The notes below the pieces were generated by a model. That model worked only from the letters and a program-made list of their open reading frames with translations, was not told the origin of the DNA and did no database searches. This document shows, piece by piece, positions 6,933-16,034 of a stretch of DNA of 64,000 bases. Origin of the DNA: Caulobacter sp. (GTDB lineage Bacteria; Pseudomonadota; Alphaproteobacteria; Caulobacterales; Caulobacteraceae); the NCBI RefSeq assembly GCF_017744445.1, contig NZ_JAGIBH010000010.1, positions 1 to 64,000 on the forward strand, written 5' to 3'. Position 1 is the stretch's first letter. Every line of letters starts with the position of its first letter. The position numbers were made by a program, and so were the translations under genes.

Positions 6933-8066
6933 CTAGCCGCCGAAGATGAAGTCGGTTTTGTAGTAACCCTTGGCGGGATCGAGGATATCGATCGCGAACG
7001 GGGCTGAGCCGTCGGCAAGATCCAGCAGCCAGGCGTCATTCGACTTCGCCATGACACCGACGTTGGCTTTCACCGCCTCTGCCAGCAGCCAGCCGACCAT
7101 TGCCGCTTTGGTCCCCTGGCCGTTGACGCCATCGCCGCCGTAGCTCGCAAAGTAATCGACGCGTGTGTCGATCAGGGCGTGGACCTTGGCGTCGGTCGGA
7201 GTGGCGCCGAAGATGGTCGCGTAGGCCTTCTTGGTGGCGTCGAGAAGCGAGAGGCTACCGTAATCGGCCGTGAACTTGGTGGCGCCTTCGCCGACCTTGC
7301 CGAGGTTCACTGCGAAGTTGATGTAACGGTTTTCCAGATTGAACGACTGGTAGTAGGCGCTGTTGAGGTTGTTGGCGTTCGGGCCCGTCGGCGAGACCAG
7401 ATAGTCGACACCCGTCTGGCCAGGGATTTTACCGGTGAAGAACTCATAGGCCATGGTCGCCACCGAAGTCGTCGCATCGGCGGCGTTGATTATGGAGGTG
7501 ATGGCCGCGCTGGCCGTGATCTTGCCACCGGTGTAGTCCGCCAGAACGCCGGCGGTGAAGCTGCTGTTGGCGCGAAGGATCGCAAGGCCAGCTGCTTCGA
7601 TTGACGTTGATGTGCCATCATTTTTGTTATTTGCGTAATAGTCAACAACACCAGACAGTCCGTAAACGCCTGTAGTTGTTAGATTGCTATAGAAGATTGA
7701 GAGTTTGTAGGTGCCGGAATAATCCGGCTTGAAGTTGATGATGGAGTCGGTCGGATATTTGTCATAAAGTCCGATGTCGTCACCATCTGTGAACAGTAGA
7801 AGATAGCCATCGGCATCGTAGATCGATAACGATACTTGGTAGGTTCCCGTCGCCACGAAGGTGTAGCTCGAGCCGGCCGTAAGATTCACCGTGATGTAGT
7901 CGATGACCTCGCCGGAGGTGAATTGGCCGCCCAGGCTTCCAATGCCGTCAAAAGTTGTCGCGGTCGGATCCGGCGAGAACGTCAGGGCGGCGTCTGGAAA
8001 CTGCCAAGACGAAGACCCAACCACCGTCGCCACGTTCGACGTGGTCCAAAAAGGATTCCTTGGCAC
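6933..8066 (-). CDS. Surface protein: beta-sandwich N-terminus plus RsaA-anchor-like C-terminal domain
   Basis: About 377 residues without a signal peptide. The first part (to residue ~150) resembles a PPC/pre-peptidase-type beta-sandwich: VIDYITVNLTAGSSYTFVAT followed by YQVSLSIYDADG. From about residue 175 to the end the sequence matches what I recall of the N-terminal domain of the S-layer protein RsaA: ATTSVATMAYEFFTGKIP, then GVDYLVSPTGPNANNLNSAY, LENRYINFAVNLGKVGEG and a terminal DLADG motif. In RsaA that domain binds the O-polysaccharide of smooth LPS, so this protein is predicted to sit on the cell surface after type I secretion. GTG 8066 is preferred because AGGGG precedes it by 5 bp; a TTG at 8096 is the alternative. 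A paralogous domain occurs at 22782-24923. Confidence 0.75.
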   Translation of the reverse strand: MPRNPFWTTSNVATVVGSSSWQFPDAALTFSPDPTATTFDGIGSLGGQFTSGEVIDYITVNLTAGSSYTFVATGTYQVSLSIYDADGYLLLFTDGDDIGLYDKYPTDSIINFKPDYSGTYKLSIFYSNLTTTGVYGLSGVVDYYANNKNDGTSTSIEAAGLAILRANSSFTAGVLADYTGGKITASAAITSIINAADATTSVATMAYEFFTGKIPGQTGVDYLVSPTGPNANNLNSAYYQSFNLENRYINFAVNLGKVGEGATKFTADYGSLSLLDATKKAYATIFGATPTDAKVHALIDTRVDYFASYGGDGVNGQGTKAAMVGWLLAEAVKANVGVMAKSNDAWLLDLADGSAPFAIDILDPAKGYYKTDFIFGG

Positions 8067-8533
8067 TCGTTCCCCTCGACCGCTACGCGGCCCCAAACCC
8101 CTGCGCCGACAGTTGGGCAGGTCAATTGCTCAGCCTTAGATGGCGAAACGCTACCATAGCGAGGCCAAACTCCGTTGGGCAACTACCGGAAAGCGCAGAA
8201 CGGGGAGGGCGAGGTTCTCGGTCGCGATCCTCGGGCACTAGCCATAGTGGATCGAGTTGCAAGCGAGGGGAGAGGTGATCCCTGCTCCGGCGCGCCGTCG
8301 CCAGCAGCTGCTCGTAGATGGTCTCGACGGGATCATCCGCCAAGGCCAGATCGGCCAGGGAACTGCAGGAGCGGCATTGCGGACGATCCAGACGGCCGGG
8401 GACGGTCGATCACGCCCGTGTACATGGCGCGCTGAATGTCAGGTTCTTGGAAGGGAGCCAACGTCAGCAACTGGCGCGGCCCGGCCGGTGCACGGCGGGC
8501 GAGCAGCTCCGATCTCTTGCCATGGATTGGAGC
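8067..8533. other. Intergenic region without a supported gene
   Basis: Roughly 470 bp between the surface-protein gene and the aldehyde dehydrogenase stop. Open frames here look like noise. It contains a second copy of the short repeat beginning ATGTCAGGTTCTTGGAAGGG (from 8436). Confidence 0.5.
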
Positions 8534-9949
8534 TCAGGCAAGCACAGCGCGAGGTTCCAGGTAGGCCTCTAATCCAAACCGGCCGTATTCACGGCCGATG
8601 CCGGACTGCTTGAAGCCGCCGAAAGGCGCCAGCGGTTCGTGCGGCGCGCCATTGATGACCACCCGCCCGCTTTCCAGCCGATCGGCCACGGCGCGCGCAT
8701 GATCCAGGTCGGAGCTCGCCACATAGGCCTGCAGGCCGTAGGTCGTGTCGTTGGCGATGGCGATGGCCTCTTCTTCATCCTCGTACGGGATGACGCAGAG
8801 CACCGGCCCGAAGATCTCCTCGCGAGCGATTCGCATAACGTTAGTGACGCCGACGAAGACCGTCGGCCGCACGAACCAGCCCCGGTCCAAACCTTCCGGG
8901 CGGCCTTCGCCGCCGATCAGCAGCTGCGCGCCTTCTCTCTGGCCCAGGCGGATGTAGCCCTGTACGCGGTCCCATTGGCTCTGGCTGACCATGGGGCCGA
9001 TCATGACCGTCGGATCGGTGGTCTCGCCAACCTTGATGCTCCCGACAACCGCTCTGAGCCGCTCGAGGATTTCCGGCAGGCGCGACTTCGGCGCCAGGAT
9101 TCGGGTCCCTGCTACGCAGGCCTGGCCGCTGTTGCCAAGCCCCATCATCGCCGCCGTCGGGATCGCGGCGTCCAGGTCGGCGTCCTCCAGGATGAGGTTG
9201 GGGCCCTTGCCGCCCAGCTCCAAGGTCACCCGTTTCATGGTCTCGGAGGCGGCGCGCAGGATTGCGCGGCCCACAGCCGTCGAGCCGGTGAAGCTGACCT
9301 TGGCGATATCGGGGTGCGCGCTCAACTCGGCGCCGACAACCTCGCCGCGGCCGTTGACGATGTTGAAGGCGCCTGGTGGCAGGCCCGCCTCGTGCAAGGC
9401 GCGCATCAGGACGTCGGTCTGGCTGGCGCTCATCTCGCTGGGCTTGACGACCATGGTGCAGCCGGCGGCGATGGCGGTCGCGAGCTTGCCGCAGATGAAG
9501 CCGTAATTGCTGTTCCAAGGCGTGATCGCGGCCGCCACGCCCAGCGGCTGCAGGGTGACCGCGGCCCGGCCAATGGTCTGGCTGAAGTCGAAGTCCTCGA
9601 GGGTCTTGGCCATGTCGAGGAAGACGCTCGCGGAACGCCGCGCCGAGAAGTCCACGAAATAGGCCGGCGCGCCGTATTCCTCGACCATGGCGGCGGCCAG
9701 GGCGTCGGCGTGCGGAGCGACCGCGTCGTGCAGGCCACGCAGCATCGCGATCCGCTCGGTCTTGCTGGTGCGCGAGAAGGCGGGGAAGGCGCGCTTGGCC
9801 GCGGCGACCGCGGCGCGGGCGTCTTCCACATCGCCCAGACGGACCTGGCCGATCTTCTCCTCGGTGGCGGGGTTGAAGAGGTCGAACAGCTCATCGCCGC
9901 GCGGCGTGACGAACTGACCGTCGATGTAGATTTTGTCGAGGGTGCGCAT
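8534..9949 (-). CDS. NAD(P)-dependent aldehyde dehydrogenase
   Basis: A 471-residue aldehyde dehydrogenase superfamily enzyme that oxidises an aldehyde to the acid in the cytoplasm. Motifs in order: ITPWNSNYGFICGK (residues ~140), the cofactor-binding SFTGSTAVGRAI, the catalytic Glu in VTLELGGKGPNLI (~250), the catalytic Cys in NSGQACVAGTR (~285), EEIFGPVLCVIPY and PFGGFKQSGIGREYG near the end. Length is normal. The substrate cannot be read from the sequence. It is transcribed away from a LysR regulator 99 bp upstream, the usual layout for a regulator controlling its neighbour, and a T-N11-A dyad lies between them. Confidence 0.93.
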   Translation of the reverse strand: MRTLDKIYIDGQFVTPRGDELFDLFNPATEEKIGQVRLGDVEDARAAVAAAKRAFPAFSRTSKTERIAMLRGLHDAVAPHADALAAAMVEEYGAPAYFVDFSARRSASVFLDMAKTLEDFDFSQTIGRAAVTLQPLGVAAAITPWNSNYGFICGKLATAIAAGCTMVVKPSEMSASQTDVLMRALHEAGLPPGAFNIVNGRGEVVGAELSAHPDIAKVSFTGSTAVGRAILRAASETMKRVTLELGGKGPNLILEDADLDAAIPTAAMMGLGNSGQACVAGTRILAPKSRLPEILERLRAVVGSIKVGETTDPTVMIGPMVSQSQWDRVQGYIRLGQREGAQLLIGGEGRPEGLDRGWFVRPTVFVGVTNVMRIAREEIFGPVLCVIPYEDEEEAIAIANDTTYGLQAYVASSDLDHARAVADRLESGRVVINGAPHEPLAPFGGFKQSGIGREYGRFGLEAYLEPRAVLA

Positions 9950-9997
9950 GGCGGGTTCCTTCCTCTGGGGACGGCTAGAAAGGTGACCTCGCGCCGC

Positions 9998-10016
9998 TGA
10001 TCTGATAAGCCGATCA
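9998..10016. promoter_or_regulatory. LysR-type binding site between aldehyde dehydrogenase and its regulator
   Basis: TGATC-N9-GATCA forms a perfect inverted repeat containing the ATC-N9-GAT (T-N11-A) signature of LysR boxes. It is 33 bp before the LysR start and 49 bp before the dehydrogenase start. Confidence 0.6.
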
Positions 10017-10048
10017 AATCGCCACAGACTGATGCAGAAAATCGCGCA

Positions 10049-10936
10049 ATGAGAGCCAGCCAGATTGAGCTCGAAGTCGTGGTGGCCGTAGCGCGGCGGG
10101 GGGGCTTTCGGGCTGCGGCGCGCGAACTGGGGATGGCGTCATCGGCGCTCAGTCACGCGGTGCGGGCTCTAGAGACGCGGCTAGGCGTGCGCCTGTTCAA
10201 TCGCACAACCCGCAGCGTCGCCCTGTCGGTGGAGGGCGAGCAGTTTGTCGCTGAGGTCGCGCCAGCGCTGGCGGCGATCAGCGCGGCGATCGCGCGGATC
10301 GAAGCGCATCGCGCCGAGCCCTCGGGTCAGTTGCGGCTGAATATGGCGCCGGGCGCGGCGCGCATGATCCTGACGTCCATCATCTTCGAATATATGCGGC
10401 AATACCCGCAGGTCGACGTCGAGATCGTCACCGAAGGCGCCTTGGTCGACATCGTGGGCCAGGGCTTCGACGCCGGCGTGCGGCTGGCCGAGTTCGTTCC
10501 GCCGGACATGATCCCCGTGCCGATCTCGCGCACGATGCGCTCGATCGTCGTCGGCTCCCCGGCCTATTTCGAAGGGAGGCCACGGCCGAAGACCCCACAG
10601 GACCTGCTCGCGCACCGCTGCATCCGCGCGCGCATGGCCAGCGGGGCGATCTACCGCTGGGAGTTCGAAAGGCGCGGTCGAAGTCTCCAGCTGGACGTGC
10701 CTGGCGACCTGACATTGGACGAGAGCGATCTGATGCTCACGGCCGCCCTGGCCGGTCAGGGGCTGGCCTATCTTTCGGAGCCGTCCACCGCACAGCACAT
10801 CGCTGCCGGGCGACTGGTGGCGGTGCTGGAGGACTGGTCGCCGGCCTATCCAGGCCTTTGTCTATATTATCCCAGCGGGCGCAACATTCCGGCGCGGTTG
10901 AGGACGTTCATCGACTTTATCCGAAAGGGAAGCTGA
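10049..10936 (+). CDS. LysR-family transcriptional regulator
   Basis: A 295-residue LysR regulator. The N-terminal winged helix-turn-helix is clear (VAVARRGGFRAAARELGMA, then SALSHAVRALETRLGVRLFN and RTTRSVALSVEG), followed by a two-lobed substrate-binding domain with the QLRLNMAPGAARMIL and YPQVDVEIVTEG stretches. It is divergent from the aldehyde dehydrogenase and probably controls it in response to a small aromatic or aldehyde ligand, via the dyad at 9998-10016. It belongs to the subgroup that includes many regulators of single neighbouring enzymes. Confidence 0.93.
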   Translation: MRASQIELEVVVAVARRGGFRAAARELGMASSALSHAVRALETRLGVRLFNRTTRSVALSVEGEQFVAEVAPALAAISAAIARIEAHRAEPSGQLRLNMAPGAARMILTSIIFEYMRQYPQVDVEIVTEGALVDIVGQGFDAGVRLAEFVPPDMIPVPISRTMRSIVVGSPAYFEGRPRPKTPQDLLAHRCIRARMASGAIYRWEFERRGRSLQLDVPGDLTLDESDLMLTAALAGQGLAYLSEPSTAQHIAAGRLVAVLEDWSPAYPGLCLYYPSGRNIPARLRTFIDFIRKGS

Positions 10937-11299
10937 TCTTCGGTTGGCGGTTGCGGCCGAGCACCGCTGGCGAGCTTGATCACCGCTGGTGACCGACGCA
11001 GAGGCCGCCAATTGCGACCACGCCGCAGGCGGCGATACGGGAAACGCTCAGACGCTTATTGAGGAAGAAGCGGGCGTCAGCTGCAACAGGTCGGTGCTGA
11101 GCACCTTAAGCGCCGCCCTAAACGTCGCCGTTCTGGAGCGACGCCAACCTAAGGTGATGGCGCGCAGCCGAAAGAACGGGAAGGACGAATACGGCCCAAA
11201 CCCGCTTTCGTGAAATAATACCATTTCGATGACGGAAACCGCGCGGGCCTGCATCGCTCCCTGTAAGACAAAGAAGCGTTTGACGCAGGAGGAAGGTGT
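10937..11299. other. Intergenic region upstream of the ECF sigma gene
   Basis: About 360 bp with no supported gene. A minus-strand stretch near 11000-11080 reads RFFLNKRLSVSRIAACG, which looks like the tail of a membrane-transport protein, but stops interrupt it. The sigma-factor promoter must lie here; I could not place it. Confidence 0.4.
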
Positions 11300-11878
11300 T
11301 TGGACGGGCGCGCGCGCGTAGTGGCGTGGCTGGGACGGGAAATCCTGCCCCATGAAGCGAGCGTGCGCGTGTGGTTGCGGCGCTCATTCGCCGCCGCGGG
11401 CGAGGTCGATGATATCCTTCAGGAGACCTATTGCCGCTTGGCCGCCCTTAGCACCACCGATCACATCGCCGAGCCCCGCGCCTACTTCTTCCAGGCCGCG
11501 CGTAGCGTGGCCTTGGAGCAGATTCGCCGCGCGCGGGTCGTGCGGATCGACACCGTCAGCGAGATCGAGGCGCTGGACCTGGCGGTGGAGGACCCCTCGG
11601 CCGAGCGGATCGTTTCGGGCCGGCGAGAGCTGGAGCGGGTGCGCCGACTGATCGCGGCCTTGCCGGACCGTTGCCGCCGGATCTTCGAAATGCGCAAGAT
11701 CGAGGGTGTGTCCCAGCGTGAGATCGCTCAGCGGCTAGGGGTGACCGAGCATGTCGTCGAGAACGAGGCGGTAAGGGGGCTTCGCGCCATCCTCGCGGCC
11801 ATGACCGAACAGGACGCGCCCGCCGGCGCTCAGGAACCGAGAAAGACGACAGATGGTCGAACGCGAAAGCGCCGCTGA
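11300..11878 (+). CDS. FecI-like ECF sigma factor
   Basis: A 192-residue ECF sigma factor. Region 2 is seen in DDILQETYCRLAAL and the PRAYFFQAARSVALEQIRR stretch; region 4 in LIAALPDRCRRIFEMRKIEG followed by SQREIAQRLGVTEHVVENEA, the FecI-type HTH. It begins at TTG 11300 with a strong AGGAGG 6 bp upstream; no better start is in frame. It overlaps the downstream fecR gene by 26 bp. In FecI/FecR systems a TonB-dependent receptor with an STN domain signals through FecR to release the sigma factor, and all three components are present in order here. The target promoter is presumably that of the receptor/pectinesterase genes. Confidence 0.92.
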   Translation: MDGRARVVAWLGREILPHEASVRVWLRRSFAAAGEVDDILQETYCRLAALSTTDHIAEPRAYFFQAARSVALEQIRRARVVRIDTVSEIEALDLAVEDPSAERIVSGRRELERVRRLIAALPDRCRRIFEMRKIEGVSQREIAQRLGVTEHVVENEAVRGLRAILAAMTEQDAPAGAQEPRKTTDGRTRKRR

Positions 11879-12788
11879 CATCGAGGCGGACGCCGCCCGG
11901 TGGGTGGTCCGCGTCGATCGCGACCCCAAACTGCGCGCCGAACTGGAGACCTGGCTTGCTGGCGATCGCCGCCGCGTGGGCGCCTACGCTCGGGCCGAGG
12001 CCGGCTGGACGCATTTGGATCGCGCGAGCGTGTTGGCGGCCGAGGCGCCGCGGGCAAGGCCGCTCCTGCGCCGTCGCGGGGTCATCGGCGGCCTTGGGGC
12101 CGTGGCGGCCGGCCTGGCCGCCAGCCTCGTCGCGCCGCGTCTGTTGGCCCGGCGTTACGAGACGGCCTTGGGAGAGATCCGCCGCGTGCCGATGGCCGAC
12201 GGCTCGGTGGCGGCGATCAACACCAGCTCCGAGCTGGAAGTGAGCATGCAGCCGCGCCTGCGCGCCGTGAGGCTGGAGCGCGGCGAAGCCTGGTTCGCCG
12301 TGGCCAAGGATCCAGGCCGCCCGTTCGTGGTCGAAAGTGGTCCGGTTCGGGTGCGGGCGGTCGGCACCGCCTTCTCGGTGCGCAAGCGCGAGGGTGGCAG
12401 CGACATCTTGGTGACCGAGGGTGTGGTCGAGGTATGGACCGAGGATGGCAAGACGCCGCCGCGTCGCGTGGCCGCCGGTGAGCGGGTCTTCGCCGACAAC
12501 GGCTCCGGCGTCCTGTCGCCGCCCAAGGCCGACGCCGATCTGAGCCGGCAGCTGGCTTGGCGCGATGGTCAGATCGTGCTCGACGGCCAGACGCTGACCG
12601 AGGCCGCCGCCGAGTTCAACCGCTACAATGATCGCAAGATCGAGGTCGCCGACGCGCGCCTGGCCGACGAGCGCTTCGTCGGCTGGTTCCGGACCAACGA
12701 TCCTGAAGGCTTCGCCGAAGCCGCCGCCACCACCTTCAACGGCAAGGTCAGTCTGCGTGGCGACGCCATCGTGCTGCGGGGCGGTTGA
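11853..12788 (+). CDS. FecR-family anti-sigma factor
   Basis: A 311-residue inner-membrane anti-sigma regulator. The N-terminal DUF4880-type segment (ADAARWVVRVDRDP, then LETWLAGDRRRVGAYARAEA) binds the sigma factor in the cytoplasm. A single membrane helix follows at about residues 75-95 (GVIGGLGAVAAGLAASLVAP). The periplasmic FecR domain is recognised by DGSVAAINTSSELEV, LERGEAWFAVAKDP and RAVGTAFSVR, and a DUF4974-like C-terminus by TLTEAAAEFNRYNDRKIEV. It overlaps the sigma gene, so the two are translationally coupled. It should relay the state of the TonB-dependent receptor encoded next. Confidence 0.93.
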   Translation: MVERESAADIEADAARWVVRVDRDPKLRAELETWLAGDRRRVGAYARAEAGWTHLDRASVLAAEAPRARPLLRRRGVIGGLGAVAAGLAASLVAPRLLARRYETALGEIRRVPMADGSVAAINTSSELEVSMQPRLRAVRLERGEAWFAVAKDPGRPFVVESGPVRVRAVGTAFSVRKREGGSDILVTEGVVEVWTEDGKTPPRRVAAGERVFADNGSGVLSPPKADADLSRQLAWRDGQIVLDGQTLTEAAAEFNRYNDRKIEVADARLADERFVGWFRTNDPEGFAEAAATTFNGKVSLRGDAIVLRGG

Positions 12789-12819
12789 GGCGTTTCATAA
12801 AAAATTCGCCGATGTCTGA

Positions 12820-12835
12820 CGGAAACCGGTTTCCG
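12820..12835. promoter_or_regulatory. 16-bp perfect palindrome, LacI-type operator candidate
   Basis: CGGAAACCGGTTTCCG is a perfect palindrome with the central CG and AAACCGGTTT core typical of LacI/GalR-family operators. It lies 32 bp after fecR and 67 bp before the receptor start. No LacI-family gene is in the window. Confidence 0.6.
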
Positions 12836-12901
12836 CGTCATCGCTCAAGACAGGCGCTCCCAGAAGCGCCGCTTGAAACGAAACCGAGAGGGAGGGCCCG
12901 C

Positions 12902-15900
12902 ATGCGAACGTCGCTGCGTATCCAAGACAAGTTCTATCTGATGCTCGCGGCTAGCGCGACGACGCTGCTGGTCGCGTCCGGCGCGCATGCGCAAGTGCGC
13001 AAGTTCGACATTTCCGAACAGCCCGCCGCCACCGGCATTCCCCAATTTGGCAAGCAAGCCGAGCTGCAGATCCTGGCCCCGCAGGGCGTGGTCCATGGCA
13101 AGCGCGTCAATGCCGTTCGCGGGGCCTATACCGTCGAGGAAGGCCTGGCGCGCCTGCTGCGCGGCGGCGACCTGACCGTCGTTTCCAATAACGGCCGCAC
13201 CGCGGTGCTGGGCCAGACGGCCTCGCTGCAGCTGGCGTCCAACGCCGCCGTGCCGATGATCGCCGCCCAGGCCGCGGCTCCTATCGCCGCGACGCAGGAA
13301 GACGACACCGCGTCCGAGGTCGACGCCATCGTGGTCACCGGCTTTCGCGCGAGCCTGCAGAGCGCCATGAACATCAAGCGCCGGTCCAGCGGCGTGGTCG
13401 ACGTCATCAAGGCCGAGGACATCGCCGACTTCCCGGACGCCAACCTGGCGGAATCGATCCAACGCGTCCCGGGCGTCTCGATCGCCCGCGACGCCGGCGA
13501 GGGCCGCCAGATCACGGTTCGGGGTCTGGGGCCGCAGTTCACGCGCGTGCGCATCAACGGCGTCGAAGGTCAGAGCACGGCCAGCGGCACCGACAGTTCG
13601 GGCGGGGCCAACCGCAACCGCGCCTTCGACTTCAACGTCTTCGCCTCGGAGCTCTTCAACAGCATCACCGTGCGCAAGACAGCCTCGGCCCAGACCGAGG
13701 AGGGCTCGCTGGGCGCGACGGTCGACCTGCAGACCGGCCGGCCGTTCGACTACAAGGGCGCCACCCTCGTGGTCTCGGCTCAGGAGGGCTACAACGATCT
13801 CTCCAAGTCGTGGGATCCGCGCTTGGCGGTGCTGGCCTCCAACACCTGGTTCGACGGCAAGCTGGGGGCGCTGGTCTCGGTGGCCTACACCGAGCGCGGC
13901 CTGCTCGAGGAAGGCCACGGCTCGGGCGGCTGGTTGAACGGCGCGGAAGTGGGCGGCTTCAGCCCGGCCTCCACCTTCACCCAGGCCAGTTCGGCCTCGG
14001 TGTTCACCCCGCGCTTCCCGCGCTATGGCCGTCTGACCCACGAGCAAAAGCGCCTGGGGATCACCGGCTCGTTCCAGATGCGTCCGGACGAGCGCACCCT
14101 GATCGGCCTGGACGTCCTTTATTCGGACTTCAAGGCCACCCGCGAGGAGAACTGGCTAGAGGCCCTGTCCTTCGCCCGCAACGCCTCGCAGGGCGGGCGT
14201 CCGGAGATCATCGTCCGTGACGGCGTGGTCAATGCGAAAGGCGACATGGTCTACGGCCTGTTCGACGACGTCGATGTCGAGAGCGAGACCCGGTTCGACA
14301 AGCTCGACACCGAATATACCCAAGCCACCTTCACCGCCGAGCACCAGTTCGGCGACCGCTTCAAGCTGAGCGGCCTGGCCGGTTTCTCGAAGTCGGACTT
14401 CAACAACCCGATCCAGACCACCGTGATCCTGAACCGCGAGAACGCCGACGGCTTCTCGTACGACTACCGCAAAAACGCCAACCTGCCGTCGATGACCTTC
14501 GGCTTCGATGTCACCGACCCGCTGGCCTACAATTTCGGCGCCGCGCGGTCGGAGATCCGCCTGCGGCCGCAGGGCGTGACCAACAAGATCGCCACCGCCC
14601 AGCTGGACGGCGACTATCGCCTGGCCGACGGTCTGAACCTGAAGGTCGGCGTCAACTTCAAGACGTACGACTTCGACTCGTGGGCCCTGGCCCGGGTCAA
14701 CGAGTCGGTCGTGCCGACCCTGCCGGCCGGCGTCAGCCTGACCAGCCTGACCAAGCTCGTCTCGGGTTTTGGCAAGGGCCTGGGGGCTACGGGCATCCCG
14801 ACGAGCTGGGCCGCCCCGGACCTGAACGCCTTCGCCAAGCTTTACAACATCTATAGCGGCGCGGGCCTCTTCGAACTCAGCGGCGCCACCAACGCCAACG
14901 CCCGCGGCAACATCCGCAGCGTGGAAGAGAAGGACAGCGCCGCCTACGCGCAGCTGGACTTCCAGACCGAGACCTTCGCCTGGCCAATCCGCGGCGATAT
15001 CGGCGTGCGCTACGTCAAGACCGAGCAGAGCTCGACGGGCTATCAACTGGTGGCCGGGGCGGCGCAGCAGACGACGGTCAAGCGCGACTACGACGATATC
15101 CTGCCGGCGCTGAACCTGACGGCGGAAGTGACGCCGGACTTCCTGCTGCGCTTTGGCGCGGCCAAGGTCATGACCCGCCCGAACCTGGGCAGCTTGACCC
15201 CCGGCGGCAGCCTGTCGACCGTGGGCGTGTTCAGCGTCAGCTCGGGCAATCCGAACCTGAAACCGATCCGCGCCACGACCTACGACCTGTCGGCCGAATG
15301 GTACTTCGCCAAGGATGGCTTGCTGTCGGTCGGCCTGTTCTACAAGGACATCGACAGCTACATCCAGACCTCGCGGATCTCACAGCCGTTCAGCGCCTCG
15401 GGCCTGCCGGTCAGCCTTCTGGACGGCCTGGGCGTCTCGGCCAGCGACACCTTCCTGTTCAGTCAGCCGGTCAATACCAAGGGCGGCCCGCTGAAGGGGA
15501 TCGAGGTCAGCTACCAGCAGCCGTTCAGCTTCCTGCCGGGCGTGCTCAAGCACACCGGCGCGATCCTCAACGCCACGATCGTCGACTCCAAGATCGACTA
15601 CATCTCGGCCCGCTCGCCGACCGGCTTCGTGCAGAACGACCTGGTCGGCCTGTCGAAGAACGCCTTCAACGTCACCCTCTACTACGAGGACGAGGCGTTC
15701 AGCGCCCGCGTGTCGGCGGCCTATCGCGACAAGTACCTGACCGCCGTGCCCAGCGGCACCAGCACCAACGACATCGATGGCGTGCGCTCGATCACCACGA
15801 TCGACGCCTCGGCGTCCTACGCGATCAACAAGCAGCTGAAGCTGACGTTCGAGGGGCTGAACCTGACCGACGCCTTCAACAATCAGTACACCGACAGCAA

Positions 15901-15970
15901 CCGCGACAGCGTCTACGTCTATTCGCATACCGGCCGACAGTTCAATTTCGGTCTGAGGTACAGCTTCTAG
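12902..15970 (+). CDS. TonB-dependent receptor with STN signalling domain
   Basis: A 1022-residue outer-membrane transporter. The preferred start is ATG 12902 behind GAGAGGGAGGG; the frame is open further upstream but lacks a signal there. Residues 1-33 form a signal peptide ending SGAHAQ. An STN domain follows (~36-105: FDISEQPAATGIPQFGKQAE, LQILAPQGVVHGKRV, then YTVEEGLARLLRGGDLTVV), then the TonB box (VDAIVVTGFR), the plug (FPDANLAESIQRVPGVSIAR; RQITVRGLGPQFTRVRINGV) and a long beta-barrel ending in FNFGLRYSF with the terminal Phe. The STN domain plus the upstream sigma/FecR pair indicate cell-surface signalling. The following pectinesterase suggests pectin oligosaccharides as ligand; this is inference from position. 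Confidence 0.93.
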   Translation: MRTSLRIQDKFYLMLAASATTLLVASGAHAQVRKFDISEQPAATGIPQFGKQAELQILAPQGVVHGKRVNAVRGAYTVEEGLARLLRGGDLTVVSNNGRTAVLGQTASLQLASNAAVPMIAAQAAAPIAATQEDDTASEVDAIVVTGFRASLQSAMNIKRRSSGVVDVIKAEDIADFPDANLAESIQRVPGVSIARDAGEGRQITVRGLGPQFTRVRINGVEGQSTASGTDSSGGANRNRAFDFNVFASELFNSITVRKTASAQTEEGSLGATVDLQTGRPFDYKGATLVVSAQEGYNDLSKSWDPRLAVLASNTWFDGKLGALVSVAYTERGLLEEGHGSGGWLNGAEVGGFSPASTFTQASSASVFTPRFPRYGRLTHEQKRLGITGSFQMRPDERTLIGLDVLYSDFKATREENWLEALSFARNASQGGRPEIIVRDGVVNAKGDMVYGLFDDVDVESETRFDKLDTEYTQATFTAEHQFGDRFKLSGLAGFSKSDFNNPIQTTVILNRENADGFSYDYRKNANLPSMTFGFDVTDPLAYNFGAARSEIRLRPQGVTNKIATAQLDGDYRLADGLNLKVGVNFKTYDFDSWALARVNESVVPTLPAGVSLTSLTKLVSGFGKGLGATGIPTSWAAPDLNAFAKLYNIYSGAGLFELSGATNANARGNIRSVEEKDSAAYAQLDFQTETFAWPIRGDIGVRYVKTEQSSTGYQLVAGAAQQTTVKRDYDDILPALNLTAEVTPDFLLRFGAAKVMTRPNLGSLTPGGSLSTVGVFSVSSGNPNLKPIRATTYDLSAEWYFAKDGLLSVGLFYKDIDSYIQTSRISQPFSASGLPVSLLDGLGVSASDTFLFSQPVNTKGGPLKGIEVSYQQPFSFLPGVLKHTGAILNATIVDSKIDYISARSPTGFVQNDLVGLSKNAFNVTLYYEDEAFSARVSAAYRDKYLTAVPSGTSTNDIDGVRSITTIDASASYAINKQLKLTFEGLNLTDAFNNQYTDSNRDSVYVYSHTGRQFNFGLRYSF

Positions 15971-16034
15971 GCCTTTCATTCCTCCTCCCCGAGGATCTAT
16001 CAGGGCGTCGGCTGTCCTCCCGGCCGGCGCCCGC

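Noticed and set aside
8639..10000. 453-codon plus-strand frame
   Set aside because: Antisense to the aldehyde dehydrogenase, with Arg/Gly-rich text and no motif.
10989..11080. Possible transporter tail (RFFLNKRLSVSRIAACG) on the minus strand
   Set aside because: Too short and interrupted by stops; resemblance to membrane transporters is not strong enough.
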